Positions 18,558 through 27,725 of a stretch of 43,079 bases of DNA are shown here, one piece after another (positions within the stretch are counted from its first letter, which is position 1; the number at the start of each line of letters is the position of its first letter). Origin of the DNA: Schleiferiaceae bacterium (GTDB lineage Bacteria > Bacteroidota > Bacteroidia > Flavobacteriales > Schleiferiaceae); assembly GCA_029254375.1 (NCBI GenBank), contig JAQWXR010000046.1, positions 1 through 43,079 of the forward strand. The letters are read 5' to 3'. The position numbers were made by a program, and so were the translations under genes. Under the pieces are notes generated by a model, which worked only from the letters and a program-made list of their open reading frames with translations, did not search any database and was not told where the DNA came from.

Positions 18558-19802
18558 TTATTCAAATCTTTGGCTACGAAGAAAATCCAACGCTTGGGTT
18601 TCGCGCTCTTCCAAGGACCCGCGTAACAGAATGTAGGGCCGTTTGAGTGATTCGATTTTTTTCTGAATGATCGCCATGAGCCGTGTCCGATCCTTGGGGT
18701 TTTCCCGAAGAGGATCCGCTTCCCAGGCGATCTCATCCCCGCATAATAAATAGGCATGGGCACTAGGCGTGGTCTGCATTTTACTGGGCAATGCTCCAAA
18801 TTTTTCCTCCGCCCAGAGGTGGGTAGTCATATCATCTGTATCGCACAGCAGAAGGGGCACAAGCCTAGAAGAAATTGATTGCAGGCGCTCTTGCGCCTCA
18901 TGAATTCGTTGGCGCTGGCCAAGGTGAATGGCCTGTACATCGTTAAGATTATAGTTTTTATCGCCGCGGTCGCCACCGCGGTCGCCAAAATATTCCCGCG
19001 CGAATTCGGGGACAAAAGCCCAGCCTTGAGATGCATGTATCCGCTCGCCGAGACTCGTTTTCCCTGAGGATTCAGCCCCTGTGAGTACAATTTCAAAACT
19101 CCGTGGGATTTCTATTGCCCAAACGAGGCAATCCGTTAAGCCATTGGCTGCCGCCAAAACCTCCGCGCCTAGTCGAAAGCGCCGACCACTTCGGATTTGA
19201 GCTTCAAAAACTCCCAATGATCCTGCGAAATCCCCCGCGGGATGTAGGTTTTTAGGCCAAGAAAGCAATCGAATTCCTTCCGAAAAATCGAGTCCCGGTT
19301 GCTGGGCAGCTTTAAAAATGGCTTCTTTGGCCCCCCAAGCTACCCGCAAGGCCCAAGGGCCACTTTGTTGACGTATAAAATCCTGCTCTTCGGGATGTAA
19401 GAACTTTTTGGCGATGCGAACGAGCTGGTCTCGCGGTCCTTCCACATCAATTCCTACCGCCAGACTTGGGTGAAATGCGGCAACGGCATGAGAGCCGCCA
19501 TGGCTTAAGCTCACGAATCCACCTGGGAGCTCTGGTCGGCGATCCCTATAGCGGAGCTGAGCCACAAGGACGGGGTCAATGGCCTGTAATGCTCTTCGTG
19601 CCGAGAGAAAATGCTGCAATTTAATCGGACTTTGAATTTCCGAAAGCCTTCTTTGATCGGCGGCCGAAAGCCCAAGCTCGTCTCCAAGGGGATCCAGTGC
19701 TGAGCCGTCGGAAAGAGGGATTCGGCCTATTTCCAAGCCGAAAAGACCGTGAAAAGTCGTTTCGGCCCGAACCTTCTTTGTAATTTTGCCGTTCCCTTTC
19801 AT
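18558..19802 (-). CDS. Fusion: 4'-phosphopantetheinyl transferase + NadR-like kinase (AAA_28) domain
   Basis: 414 residues. Residues 1-230 are a Sfp/AcpS-superfamily phosphopantetheinyl transferase, which activates carrier proteins with the CoA arm: G-I-D-V-E at 117-121 and W-G-A-K-E-A at 156-161 are the Mg2+ and catalytic motifs. Residues 235-414 match the ribosylnicotinamide-kinase-like domain of NadR: Walker A G-A-E-S-S-G-K-T at 242-249, V-P-E-F-A-R-E-Y near 264-271, C-D-T-D-x-x-T-T-x-x-W near 320-330, then a W-E-x-D-P-L-R-E segment near 360. In relatives these are, to my memory, separate neighbouring genes near ahcY and thiamin or nicotinamide-riboside uptake genes; here they form one frame without a stop. 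A 12-bp tandem duplication lies inside the kinase part. Confidence 0.8.
   Translation of the reverse strand: MKGNGKITKKVRAETTFHGLFGLEIGRIPLSDGSALDPLGDELGLSAADQRRLSEIQSPIKLQHFLSARRALQAIDPVLVAQLRYRDRRPELPGGFVSLSHGGSHAVAAFHPSLAVGIDVEGPRDQLVRIAKKFLHPEEQDFIRQQSGPWALRVAWGAKEAIFKAAQQPGLDFSEGIRLLSWPKNLHPAGDFAGSLGVFEAQIRSGRRFRLGAEVLAAANGLTDCLVWAIEIPRSFEIVLTGAESSGKTSLGERIHASQGWAFVPEFAREYFGDRGGDRGDKNYNLNDVQAIHLGQRQRIHEAQERLQSISSRLVPLLLCDTDDMTTHLWAEEKFGALPSKMQTTPSAHAYLLCGDEIAWEADPLRENPKDRTRLMAIIQKKIESLKRPYILLRGSLEERETQALDFLRSQRFE
18964..18987 (-). repeat. Perfect 12-bp tandem duplication inside the NadR-like domain
   Basis: The unit CCGCGGTCGCCA occurs twice in a row (18964-18975 and 18976-18987 on plus). 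It encodes a doubled Gly-Asp-Arg-Gly in the loop after A-R-E-Y-F, in frame, so the protein stays intact. Confidence 0.85.
19781..19788 (+). promoter_or_regulatory. TAnnTTTG -7 element for ahcY
   Basis: The plus strand reads TAATTTTG, 40 nt before the ahcY ATG; the predicted leader is about 35 nt. It lies inside the first codons of the divergent PPTase fusion gene, so the two transcription units overlap at their 5' ends. Confidence 0.5.
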
Positions 19803-19828
19803 AAACCATTACGAAATTCAAGGAAAAT

Positions 19829-21139
19829 ATGTCAGCCACCAACTATATCCCCAATAAAGTCAAGGACATGTCCCTCGCTGAGTGGGGGCGTAAAGAAATT
19901 ACCCTCGCCGAAGCAGAGATGCCCGGCTTGATGGCTCTGCGTGCGGAGTACGGCGCGACCAAGCCGCTCGCTGGGGCGCGCGTGGCCGGTTGTTTGCACA
20001 TGACTATCCAAACGGCCGTCTTGATCGAAACATTAGTCGAATTAGGAGCAGATGTAACCTGGTCTTCCTGCAATATTTTCTCTACCCAAGACCACGCTGC
20101 GGCTGCGATTGCTGCTGCGGGTATTCCAGTGTATGCATGGAAGGGCATGAATGAAGAAGAATTTGACTGGTGCATTGAGCAAACCCTATTCTTTGGGGAA
20201 GATCGCCAGCCCTTAAATATGATTTTGGACGATGGAGGTGATTTGACCAATATGGTTTTAGATCGCTATCCTGAATTAGCTGCTGGAATTGGCGGTTTGT
20301 CGGAAGAAACTACTACGGGAGTGCACCGCCTCTACGAACGTATGATCAATGGCACATTGCCCATGCCTGCAATCAACGTGAATGATTCCGTCACCAAGAG
20401 CAAATTTGATAATAAGTATGGTTGCCGCGAATCAGCGGTGGACGCCATCCGTCGTGCCACGGATTTAATGATTGCCGGAAAGGTGGTTGTTTGTGCTGGC
20501 TACGGAGACGTAGGTAAAGGAACTGCGGCCTCATTCAAAGCCTGCGGTGCTCGCGTCATTGTGACAGAAATTGATCCGATCTGTGCGCTTCAGGCCGTCA
20601 TGGATGGATTTGAGGTTCGCCGGATGGATGACGTCATTGGAATGGCTGGGATCGTTATCACTTCAACAGGGAATAAAAACATCATCGTCGACCGCCACTT
20701 TAAGGCCATGAAGGACAAGATCGTTGTGTGTAACATTGGCCACTTTGACAATGAAATTGATATGTCATGGTTGAATAAAAATTATGGCCATACCAAGTCG
20801 ACCATCAAAGCGCAAGTAGATTTATATTCTATCGAAGGCAATGACATCATTGTTTTGGCCGAAGGTCGTTTGGTGAACCTCGGTTGTGCTACAGGCCACC
20901 CGAGCTTCGTAATGTCCAATAGCTTTACGAATCAGGTTTTGGCGCAAATAGAATTATATACGAACCCAGGAAAGTATCCAAACGAAGTGTTCACTCTTCC
21001 TAAGCATTTGGATGAGAAGGTGGCTTTCTTGCACCTGGCTGCCGTCGGTGCAGAATTAGATACGCTTTCTAAAGACCAGGCGGATTATATCGGCGTGACG
21101 GTAGAAGGCCCATTTAAGCCTGAAACTTACCGTTATTAA
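19829..21139 (+). CDS. ahcY: S-adenosyl-L-homocysteine hydrolase
   Basis: 436 residues. It splits S-adenosylhomocysteine into homocysteine and adenosine, removing the product inhibitor of SAM-dependent methyltransferases. The NAD-binding loop G-Y-G-D-V-G-K-G is near residue 222, with [11 protein letters not shown] near 190 and the cofactor-locking C-terminus K-P-E-T-Y-R-Y. The length is as usual. It is the first gene of a methyl-cycle block with metK, the PLP enzyme, metH and metF. The leader is too short to hold an SAH riboswitch. Confidence 0.98.
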   Translation: MSATNYIPNKVKDMSLAEWGRKEITLAEAEMPGLMALRAEYGATKPLAGARVAGCLHMTIQTAVLIETLVELGADVTWSSCNIFSTQDHAAAAIAAAGIPVYAWKGMNEEEFDWCIEQTLFFGEDRQPLNMILDDGGDLTNMVLDRYPELAAGIGGLSEETTTGVHRLYERMINGTLPMPAINVNDSVTKSKFDNKYGCRESAVDAIRRATDLMIAGKVVVCAGYGDVGKGTAASFKACGARVIVTEIDPICALQAVMDGFEVRRMDDVIGMAGIVITSTGNKNIIVDRHFKAMKDKIVVCNIGHFDNEIDMSWLNKNYGHTKSTIKAQVDLYSIEGNDIIVLAEGRLVNLGCATGHPSFVMSNSFTNQVLAQIELYTNPGKYPNEVFTLPKHLDEKVAFLHLAAVGAELDTLSKDQADYIGVTVEGPFKPETYRY

Positions 21140-21157
21140 ACGCGGTAGATACCTACA

Positions 21158-21187
21158 AAAAAGGGCGCCCAATCGGGCGCCCTTTTT
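21158..21187. terminator. Bidirectional terminator between ahcY and metK
   Basis: A 9-bp GC-rich stem, AGGGCGCCC with GGGCGCCCT (21162-21170 and 21175-21183, 4-nt loop), is flanked by an A run on the left and a T run on the right. It can terminate both convergent genes. Confidence 0.92.
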
Positions 21188-21205
21188 ATTTTGAGAGGTG
21201 CTAGT

Positions 21206-22486
21206 TTAAATGGCAAAAGCCTTTTGGATGACATCAACAGAATCCAATTTCTCCCACGTAAAGAGTTCTACTGTGATGGTTTTGATTTCCATACCGGCAC
21301 TCGACGGGCGCTTAAATTGCTTTACAACAATTTCGGGGTTGCGCCCCATGTGCCCATAGGCAGCGGTCTCCGCATAGATAGGCTGGCGCAAACCAAATTT
21401 GCTTTCTATGCCATAGGGGCGAAGGTCAAATAAGGACTGTACCGTCTGAGCAATCGCGCCATCGGTCAATTTCTTGCCGTCCGCACCACGAACTTTGGCC
21501 GTGTTATAGGTATTGATGTAGAACCCAACAGGCTCGGCAACTCCAATGGCGTAGGCCAACTGGACAAGTACTTGTTTTGCTACACCGGCCGCGACCAGAT
21601 TCTTGGCCACATAGCGCGCGGCATAAGCGGCAGAGCGGTCTACTTTCGAGGGATCCTTGCCGGAAAAGGCACCACCACCGTGCGCTCCCTTTCCTCCATA
21701 CGTATCCACGATAATTTTACGGCCTGTTAAACCCGTATCACCGTGCGGCCCCCCAATGACAAACTTGCCCGTAGGGTTGATGAGATAGCGAACATTGGCG
21801 TTGAATAAACGCTGGATGCGTCGGGGCAAATGCTTCTTGATGCGAGGAATGAGGTAGCGCTGAATATCTGCGGCAATTTTTTCCTGCATCGCCTTTTCTT
21901 CAGCGAAGTCATCATGCTGCGTGGAGATGACGACCGTATCAATAGCTTCTGGGACATCGCGGTCGCTGTAGCGGATGGTCACCTGGCTTTTGGAGTCAGG
22001 GCGGAGGTACTTCATGAACTTCCCTTCCTTGCGGATTGCAGCGAGTTCGCGCAGAAGCAAGTGGCTCAACTCCAAGGCCAAGGGCATGTAGTTGTCGGTT
22101 TCATCCGTAGCATAGCCAAACATGATCCCCTGGTCGCCAGCGCCTTGCTCTTCTTTCGAAGCGCGGTCGACGCCTTGGTTTATGTCGGCGGACTGCTCGT
22201 GAATGGCGCTTAATACCCCACAAGAATTTGCTTCAAACATATATTCCGACTTGGTATACCCAATTTGGCGTATCACCTCACGGGCAATTTCTTGCGCGTC
22301 GATGTAGGTCTTGGATTTGACTTCGCCAGCCAATACCACTTGGCCTGTAGTCACTAAAGTCTCACAAGCCACTTTTGATTCGGGATCAAAGGCGATAAAA
22401 TGGTCGACTAAAGCATCGGAGATTTGGTCGGCAACTTTGTCCGGGTGCCCTTCGGACACGGATTCAGAGGTAAATAAATAGCTCAT
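21206..22486 (-). CDS. metK: S-adenosylmethionine synthetase
   Basis: 426 residues from the ATG at 22486. It makes SAM from methionine and ATP. Recognisable segments are [13 protein letters not shown] near residue 5, D-Q-G-I-M-F-G-Y-A near 120, G-G-P[10 protein letters not shown] near 255, and G-G-G-A-F-S-G-K-D near 280. The length is somewhat above the usual 385-400, as in related Bacteroidota. The in-frame ATG at 22519 lies inside the riboswitch leader and is rejected. A SAM-II-type aptamer precedes the gene, which would give direct feedback by its product. Confidence 0.97.
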   Translation of the reverse strand: MSYLFTSESVSEGHPDKVADQISDALVDHFIAFDPESKVACETLVTTGQVVLAGEVKSKTYIDAQEIAREVIRQIGYTKSEYMFEANSCGVLSAIHEQSADINQGVDRASKEEQGAGDQGIMFGYATDETDNYMPLALELSHLLLRELAAIRKEGKFMKYLRPDSKSQVTIRYSDRDVPEAIDTVVISTQHDDFAEEKAMQEKIAADIQRYLIPRIKKHLPRRIQRLFNANVRYLINPTGKFVIGGPHGDTGLTGRKIIVDTYGGKGAHGGGAFSGKDPSKVDRSAAYAARYVAKNLVAAGVAKQVLVQLAYAIGVAEPVGFYINTYNTAKVRGADGKKLTDGAIAQTVQSLFDLRPYGIESKFGLRQPIYAETAAYGHMGRNPEIVVKQFKRPSSAGMEIKTITVELFTWEKLDSVDVIQKAFAI

Positions 22487-22488
22487 AA

Positions 22489-22554
22489 CATCAATTTTTT
22501 GATGCGTGAAAGGAATCAAAAATGCTAAGAGGAATCACCGTCTTTAGCATTTTT
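22489..22554 (-). promoter_or_regulatory. Competing hairpins in the metK leader (candidate SAM-II expression platform)
   Basis: Three pairings compete on the minus strand. A: an 11-bp hairpin AAAAATGCTAA with TTAGCATTTTT (22554-22544 with 22528-22518), which uses the GCTAAA strand of the aptamer. B: TTTTTGAT with ATCAAAAA (22522-22515 with 22503-22496). C: CATCAA with TTGATG (22504-22499 with 22494-22489), ending 2 nt before the ATG. A excludes both the aptamer and B; B excludes C. The direction of the switch cannot be settled by eye. Confidence 0.5.
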
Positions 22555-22588
22555 TACCGTGGTTGCAATCGGACAAATCCTTCCACAC
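22538..22588 (-). ncRNA. SAM-II (SAM-alpha) riboswitch aptamer upstream of metK
   Basis: On the minus strand P1 pairs TGTGG (22587-22583) with CCACG (22562-22558). The loop carries GGATTTG, CCG and ATTGCAA, and the 3' strand carries TAAA then GCTAAA and CGG, which can pair with the loop CCG to form the pseudoknot. These conserved blocks and their order match SAM-II as I remember it. The RNA begins at the transcription start predicted from the -7 element at 22593-22600, and the downstream gene is metK. SAM-II is best known from Alphaproteobacteria. Confidence 0.82.
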
Positions 22589-22592
22589 AGGT

Positions 22593-22600
22593 CAAATGTA
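22593..22600 (-). promoter_or_regulatory. TAnnTTTG -7 element upstream of the metK riboswitch
   Basis: The minus strand reads TACATTTG, directly after the stop codon of the upstream PLP-enzyme gene. It predicts transcription from about 22588, the 5' edge of the aptamer. Confidence 0.6.
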
Positions 22601-23839
22601 CTATAGAGTGGCCAAAGCTTGACGCAAATCTTCGATTAAATCATCTGGGTCTTCAATCCCAACACTCAATCGAATCATTGAAGCGCTTAGCTGAAGCGAT
22701 TCCTTTTCTTCATCGGGCATATCCGCATGGGTCATGTGAAAAGGATGCTGCGCTAGACTTTCATTACTACCCAGGCTAACGGCTAATTTGATTAGATGAA
22801 AATTATTTAATACTTGAAATGCAGCTAACTCGCCCCCCTTTACGTCAAAAGAGATCATGGCTCCAGCAGAAGGACTTTGACGTTGCTGGATGCTCTGTTG
22901 TTTTGCTCCTTGGCTCGAGTGGCCAGGAAAATAGACGCGTTCTACGGATGAATTGGATTCTAGAAAAGCCAAGACTTGAAGCGCATTGCTTGCCTGACGT
23001 TCCATACGTATCGAAAGTGTTTCTAGACTCCTAGTGAGCAACCAGCAGGTGTTCGGCGAAGCCATATTGCCCAAAAAGGTTCGTAGAGTTTTTATTGCCA
23101 ATAAACAATCTGCTGTCCCTGTTACAGCCCCAGCAATTAGATCCGAGTGCCCCGACAGAAATTTTGTTGCAGAATAGCAGGACATATCCGCACCCCACTC
23201 CATTGGCTTTTGCCAAATTGGGCCCAAATATGTATTATCCACGGCAAGCTTAACTTCCGTACCGTAGGTTTTAATCAATGCATGTTTCAATTCACCCAAA
23301 GCCTTGAGGTCCACAACGGCGTTGGTTGGGTTGGCCGGCGTCTCGGCATACACTAGCTTGATTTGCCCTCCTCTTGAATCAGAACATAATTCGTTACGCA
23401 GAGATTCCAAATCGGTTTCCGCATCGAAATGCTCTACATGGACCCCTATGCTAGGCAAATAGTGGTGAACAAAATGGTGAGTGCCTCCGTAGACAGGATT
23501 TGAGATTAAGAGGCGATCACCGGGCTTTAAAAATGTTAAAAAAACCGTTGAAATTGCGGACATCCCGCTTTCAAAAACGGCAGCGTCAGCGGCATTTTCC
23601 CAAAGAGCTAAACGTTCTTCTAATATCTGAAGGTTTGGATTGTTCAGACGGCTGTAGATCAGTCCTGGCTTCTCTCCCGCCTTGGGATCAATCTTGCCAT
23701 AGGCTAGCGCAAAAAAGCGCTTTCCCGTTTCTGCATTGGGAAATACGAATGTGGAAGTTTGATAAATTGGGCACTTAACTGCATTTTCGCTCCACTCTGG
23801 TACATAGCCATGGGTCATCATGAGCGATTCTGGCTTCAT
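22601..23839 (-). CDS. Cys/Met metabolism PLP-dependent enzyme (cystathionine gamma-synthase or methionine gamma-lyase type)
   Basis: 412 residues from the ATG at 23839. Family motifs are the phosphate-binding Y-S-R-L-N-N-P and S-G-M-S-A-I segments, the A-E-T-P-A-N-P-T stretch, L-A-V-D-N-T-Y (PLP ring contact) and the Schiff-base lysine in S-A-T-K-F-L-S-G-H-S-D. Members interconvert cystathionine, homocysteine, methionine and related thiols; motifs visible here do not separate synthase from lyase activity. It lies between metK and metH in the methyl cycle block and reads toward metK. An upstream TTG at 23863 is in frame but the ATG fits the family better. No riboswitch precedes it. Confidence 0.88.
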   Translation of the reverse strand: MKPESLMMTHGYVPEWSENAVKCPIYQTSTFVFPNAETGKRFFALAYGKIDPKAGEKPGLIYSRLNNPNLQILEERLALWENAADAAVFESGMSAISTVFLTFLKPGDRLLISNPVYGGTHHFVHHYLPSIGVHVEHFDAETDLESLRNELCSDSRGGQIKLVYAETPANPTNAVVDLKALGELKHALIKTYGTEVKLAVDNTYLGPIWQKPMEWGADMSCYSATKFLSGHSDLIAGAVTGTADCLLAIKTLRTFLGNMASPNTCWLLTRSLETLSIRMERQASNALQVLAFLESNSSVERVYFPGHSSQGAKQQSIQQRQSPSAGAMISFDVKGGELAAFQVLNNFHLIKLAVSLGSNESLAQHPFHMTHADMPDEEKESLQLSASMIRLSVGIEDPDDLIEDLRQALATL

Positions 23840-23938
23840 CTTATTCACGGAGAAAATTTTCAAAGGTTGTGTTCGTGAAAGCTACATCTAAATTCACAAA
23901 ATGACCAAACTCCCTCTTTGAAAGCAAGCAATTTATTT

Positions 23939-23946
23939 TACTTTCG
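23939..23946 (+). promoter_or_regulatory. Probable promoter of the SAM-I riboswitch-metH-metF unit
   Basis: TACTTTCG is one mismatch from TAnnTTTG, with a TTG (23918-23920) 18 nt upstream, close to the -33/-7 spacing expected in Bacteroidota. Transcription would start at about 23951, at the edge of the S-box. Confidence 0.5.
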
Positions 23947-23950
23947 TCCT

Positions 23951-24048
23951 GCTTATCCAGAAAGACCGAGGGAAGGGCCCTATGACGTCTTGGCAACCCG
24001 CACAACGGGTGCTAACTCCCCCTGAGTCCATGGACTCGGATAGATGAG
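23951..24048 (+). ncRNA. SAM-I riboswitch (S-box leader) upstream of metH
   Basis: The S-box signature runs in order: CTTATCCAGA, GAGGGAAGGGCCCTATGA, CTTGGCAACC, GGGTGCTAACTCC, then a GAGTCC-GGACTC hairpin and GATGAG. P1 pairs CTTATC (23952-23957) with GATGAG (24043-24048). It should lower expression of the metH1-metH2-metF unit at high SAM. A later segment, 24071-24079, is perfectly complementary to 23958-23966 and may form the alternative structure. Confidence 0.95.
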
Positions 24049-24101
24049 CACTAGGCTATTCGCGCCTCGTGTCTTTCTGAATCAGCCACATATTCAAAGA
24101 C

Positions 24102-25094
24102 ATGACATCCATTCAAGAAGCCGCTTCTAAACGCATCCTCATCCTCGATGGGGCCATGGGTTCGTTGATTCAAAATTACCGCTTGGATGAAGCGGGGTAT
24201 CGCGCCGCGCGCTTCAAAGATTGGGACCATCCCGTTAAGGGCAACAACGACTTGCTTAACTTGACTCGTCCAGATATTATCGAAGATATCCATCGACAGT
24301 ACTTGCAGGCGGGGGCTGATTTGATCGAAACCAACACCTTCAATGCCCAAGTGGTCTCCATGGCGGACTATGGGATGGAATCCTTGGTTCACGAAATCAA
24401 TGTCGAAGGAGCCCGGCTTGCCAAAAAAGCGGCGAATGCCTTTTCTACTCCCGAGAAGCCTCGCTTTGTCGCAGGAGCTATTGGGCCCACCAACCGCACG
24501 CTGTCTCTCAGCCCCGACGTTAATCGTCCGGCCTTTCGCAACATCACTTTTGACGAGCTGGCGCTTGCCTACCAAAGCCAGGCCGAAGCCCTTATGGAAG
24601 GAGGGGTGGATGTGCTTTTGATTGAAACGGTCTTCGACACCTTGAATGCCAAGGCTGCCCTCTTCGCGGTCCAAGAGGCCTTCATTCAGCAGGGCCGGGA
24701 AATCCCAGTGATGGTGAGTGGAACCATCACGGATGCGAGCGGTCGTACCCTAAGCGGTCAGACAACCGAAGCCTTTCTCATCTCACTCAGTCACATGCCA
24801 TTGCTCAGTATTGGTCTCAACTGTGCCTTAGGGGCGAAAGATTTGCGTCCCTACCTACAGACCCTATCAGCCGAAGCACCCTTTCTTATTTCGGCCTATC
24901 CCAATGCAGGATTACCCAATGCCTTTGGTGGCTACGACGAAAGCCCAGAAGACATGGCGGCGGCCGTACAAGAATACCTAGACCTCAGCATAGTCAACAT
25001 TCTCGGAGGATGCTGTGGCACCACCCCAGCGCACATTGCCGCCTTTGTAAAAGCCGCGGAAGGCATCGTTCCACGTCAAATTTCTCGCGCATGA
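24102..25094 (+). CDS. metH: Methionine synthase, homocysteine S-methyltransferase module (MetH N-terminal part)
   Basis: 330 residues, equal to the first module of cobalamin-dependent MetH. It binds homocysteine through a zinc thiolate cluster; the zinc cysteines are the Cys in G-L-N-C-A-L-G (near 245) and the pair in L-G-G-C-C-G-T-T-P (near 307). The N-terminus [14 protein letters not shown] is typical. The remaining modules are on the next gene, which starts within the stop of this one (ATGA). A two-piece MetH is common in Bacteroidota, so this is an architecture and not a frameshift. It is the first gene after the SAM-I riboswitch. Confidence 0.93.
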   Translation: MTSIQEAASKRILILDGAMGSLIQNYRLDEAGYRAARFKDWDHPVKGNNDLLNLTRPDIIEDIHRQYLQAGADLIETNTFNAQVVSMADYGMESLVHEINVEGARLAKKAANAFSTPEKPRFVAGAIGPTNRTLSLSPDVNRPAFRNITFDELALAYQSQAEALMEGGVDVLLIETVFDTLNAKAALFAVQEAFIQQGREIPVMVSGTITDASGRTLSGQTTEAFLISLSHMPLLSIGLNCALGAKDLRPYLQTLSAEAPFLISAYPNAGLPNAFGGYDESPEDMAAAVQEYLDLSIVNILGGCCGTTPAHIAAFVKAAEGIVPRQISRA

Positions 25095-27721
25095 AATTGA
25101 GTGGACTTGAAGCCCTAAAAATCACCCCGCAAAGCAATTTTGTCAATGTGGGGGAACGGACCAACGTGACAGGTTCACGCAAGTTCCTGCGGCTCATCAA
25201 AGAGGAGCGCTACGAAGAGGCCTTGGACATTGCGCGCGATCAAGTAGAAGGCGGTGCACAGATTTTGGACGTCAATATGGATGAGGGCATGCTAGATGGC
25301 GTGTATGCCATGACCACCTTCCTCAATCTTATCGCCTCGGAGCCGGATATTTCGCGCATTCCAATCATGATTGATTCGTCCAAATGGGAGATCATAGTAG
25401 CCGGCCTGAAATGTGTTCAGGGAAAAGCAGTGGTGAATTCCATCTCGATGAAGGAGGGCGAGTCGGAATTCATTGCCCACGCCAAAATGATTCGCCGCTT
25501 TGGCGCTGCGGTTATCGTCATGGCGTTTGATGAAGAAGGTCAAGCAGATTCCTATGCCCGCCGAATTGAAATCTGCGGCCGCGCGTACAAAATCCTCACT
25601 GAGGTGGTGGGGTTTCCTCCCGAAGACATCATTTTTGACCCGAATGTTTTCCCCGTCGCCACAGGAATGGAGGAGCATCGCCGAAATGCAATGGACTTTT
25701 TTCAGGCGACCGCATGGATCAAGGCCAACCTTCCTGGAGCCAAAGTCAGCGGTGGGGTATCTAATGTGAGCTTTTCCTTTCGTGGCAACGATGTGCTCCG
25801 AGAAGCCATGCATGCCTGTTTCCTGTACCATGGGATTGCCCACGGGATGGACATGGGCATCGTCAATCCAGGACAGCTAATTGTTTATGATAAAATTGAC
25901 CCCATCCTTCGGGAGCATGTCGAGGATGTCCTTTTGGATCGTCGGAATGATTCTACCGAGCGCTTATTGACTTTGGCAGAAACGGTTCGCGGAGCAGCCT
26001 CCGTCCGAGAAAAAGACGAATCATGGCGAGAACTCCCCATTTCGGACCGGATTGAATACAGCCTTGTCAATGGTCTAGATGCGCACATCGAAGCGGATGC
26101 CGAAGAGGCACGCGTAGCGCTCGGGGCTCCGCTAAACGTGATTGAGGGCCCGCTAATGGCTGGAATGAATGTCGTCGGGGATCTTTTTGGCGCAGGCAAG
26201 ATGTTTTTGCCTCAAGTGGTTAAGTCCGCCAGAGTCATGAAGAAGGCGGTCGCCTACTTGGAGCCGTACTTCGAATCCAGCGATGCAGCTCCTCGAAAAA
26301 AGGGCAAAATCTTGATGGCCACCGTCAAAGGAGACGTGCATGACATTGGAAAGAACATCGTGAGTGTTGTCTTGCAGTGCAACAACTATGAAGTCATTGA
26401 CCTCGGAGTGATGGTCCCGCCCCAAAAAATTCTTGACGCAGCCGTCGAGCATGATGTCGACGCGATTGGACTCAGCGGATTAATCACCCCTTCGCTTGAT
26501 GAGATGGTCTTTTTGGCTTCGGAAATGAAGAGGCAGGGCATCCAAAAGCCTTTACTTATTGGCGGGGCGACGACCTCGCGCGCTCATACCGCGGTGAAAA
26601 TCCAGCCATCGTTGGACAGTCCGGTGGTGCATGTGAATGACGCATCGCGTTCGGTGCCAGTCGTTCAGCGACTCCTTGGTGCCCAAGGGTCCAGTTTTGC
26701 TGAAGAGATTCGGGCAGACTACGCCCGCCTCGCAGAGCAATATGCCAGCCGAAGTAGCCAACGCAATTTCATGCCCTTGGATGCGGCCCGCGCGAATCGC
26801 TACCGCCCAGACTTTAGTCAAAAAGCAGCGATGCCACCGAAAATGGGGGTCTTCAGCCTCCCGGACTACCCCTTGGCCGACCTGGTGGACTACATCGACT
26901 GGACTCCATTTTTCATGGCGTGGGACTTGCACGGCAAATACCCTCGAATCTTGGAGGATGAGGTGGTAGGAGCCCAAGCCAAAATTCTCTTTGAAGAGGC
27001 TCAAAGCATGCTCCAAGTGGTCGTCAGGGAAGAATGGCTTCAAGCAAAAGGTGTTTACGGATTTTTCCCTGCACGCCAAAAAGGGGATGATATCGAAGTA
27101 GAGGATCTTCAAGGGGCAAGTCACCGATTCCTCACCTTGCGTCAGCAGGGCCAAAAAAAGGAAGGCCAACCGTACTTGGCACTGGCAGATTTCATCGACC
27201 CTGCTGGAGAAGACTGTTTAGGTCTTTTTGCTGTCACGACCGGCCACGGCTTGGAGGAGCGGGTGGCGGCCTTCGAGGCGGATCAAGATGACTACAATGC
27301 GCTCATGCTTAAGGCCCTGGCAGATCGCCTGGCAGAAGCTTTTGCAGAGCGCCTTCACGAGCGTGTTCGTACAGAGTTTTGGGGCTATGCTTCAGCAGAA
27401 TCCTTGAGCAATGCGGACCTCATTCAGGAGTCCTATCAGGGTATTCGTCCCGCGCCTGGCTACCCTGCGTGCCCTGATCACTTGGAGAAGGATCTATTGT
27501 TCCAACTCCTCGATGTAGAGCAAGCTGCGGGCATTAGCCTCACCGAGCACAAAGCGATGTATCCGACGGCCGCGGTCAGCGGGTATTATTTCGCCCACCC
27601 GGAGTCCAAATATTTTGGATTGGCCAAGGTGGACCAAGATCAAATTACTCATTACGCGCAACGCCGTGGAATTTCCATCGAGGAAGCCCGCCGCTGGCTG
27701 AGCCCCTTACTCGACATGTAA
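25091..27721 (+). CDS. metH: Methionine synthase, folate, cobalamin and activation modules (MetH C-terminal part)
   Basis: 876 residues from the ATG at 25091. The pterin-binding module comes first ([16 protein letters not shown] near residue 17), then the helical cap and Rossmann cobalamin module with the D-x-H-x-x-G motif (D415, H417), then the SAM-binding reactivation domain with [12 protein letters not shown] near 790. Together with the preceding 330-residue protein it forms a complete methionine synthase using methylcobalamin and 5-methyl-THF. Its start overlaps the previous stop by 4 bp; metF follows after 4 bp. Confidence 0.95.
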   Translation: MKLSGLEALKITPQSNFVNVGERTNVTGSRKFLRLIKEERYEEALDIARDQVEGGAQILDVNMDEGMLDGVYAMTTFLNLIASEPDISRIPIMIDSSKWEIIVAGLKCVQGKAVVNSISMKEGESEFIAHAKMIRRFGAAVIVMAFDEEGQADSYARRIEICGRAYKILTEVVGFPPEDIIFDPNVFPVATGMEEHRRNAMDFFQATAWIKANLPGAKVSGGVSNVSFSFRGNDVLREAMHACFLYHGIAHGMDMGIVNPGQLIVYDKIDPILREHVEDVLLDRRNDSTERLLTLAETVRGAASVREKDESWRELPISDRIEYSLVNGLDAHIEADAEEARVALGAPLNVIEGPLMAGMNVVGDLFGAGKMFLPQVVKSARVMKKAVAYLEPYFESSDAAPRKKGKILMATVKGDVHDIGKNIVSVVLQCNNYEVIDLGVMVPPQKILDAAVEHDVDAIGLSGLITPSLDEMVFLASEMKRQGIQKPLLIGGATTSRAHTAVKIQPSLDSPVVHVNDASRSVPVVQRLLGAQGSSFAEEIRADYARLAEQYASRSSQRNFMPLDAARANRYRPDFSQKAAMPPKMGVFSLPDYPLADLVDYIDWTPFFMAWDLHGKYPRILEDEVVGAQAKILFEEAQSMLQVVVREEWLQAKGVYGFFPARQKGDDIEVEDLQGASHRFLTLRQQGQKKEGQPYLALADFIDPAGEDCLGLFAVTTGHGLEERVAAFEADQDDYNALMLKALADRLAEAFAERLHERVRTEFWGYASAESLSNADLIQESYQGIRPAPGYPACPDHLEKDLLFQLLDVEQAAGISLTEHKAMYPTAAVSGYYFAHPESKYFGLAKVDQDQITHYAQRRGISIEEARRWLSPLLDM

Positions 27722-27725
27722 TCTT

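Noticed and set aside
19789-19828. SAH riboswitch in front of ahcY
   Set aside because: The predicted leader is only about 35-40 nt and shows no conserved aptamer blocks.
22518-22554. Rho-independent terminator after the PLP-enzyme gene
   Set aside because: The T residues are paired within the stem and no T run follows. The hairpin overlaps the SAM-II 3' strand and fits better as a riboswitch alternative structure.
25080-25100. Frameshift breaking metH
   Set aside because: The two proteins divide at a module boundary, each with proper ends and an ATGA overlap, as in other Bacteroidota; this is a natural split.
26552-27169. Minus-strand ORF of 205 codons inside metH
   Set aside because: It is fully antisense to the conserved cobalamin and activation modules, with no domain recognised.
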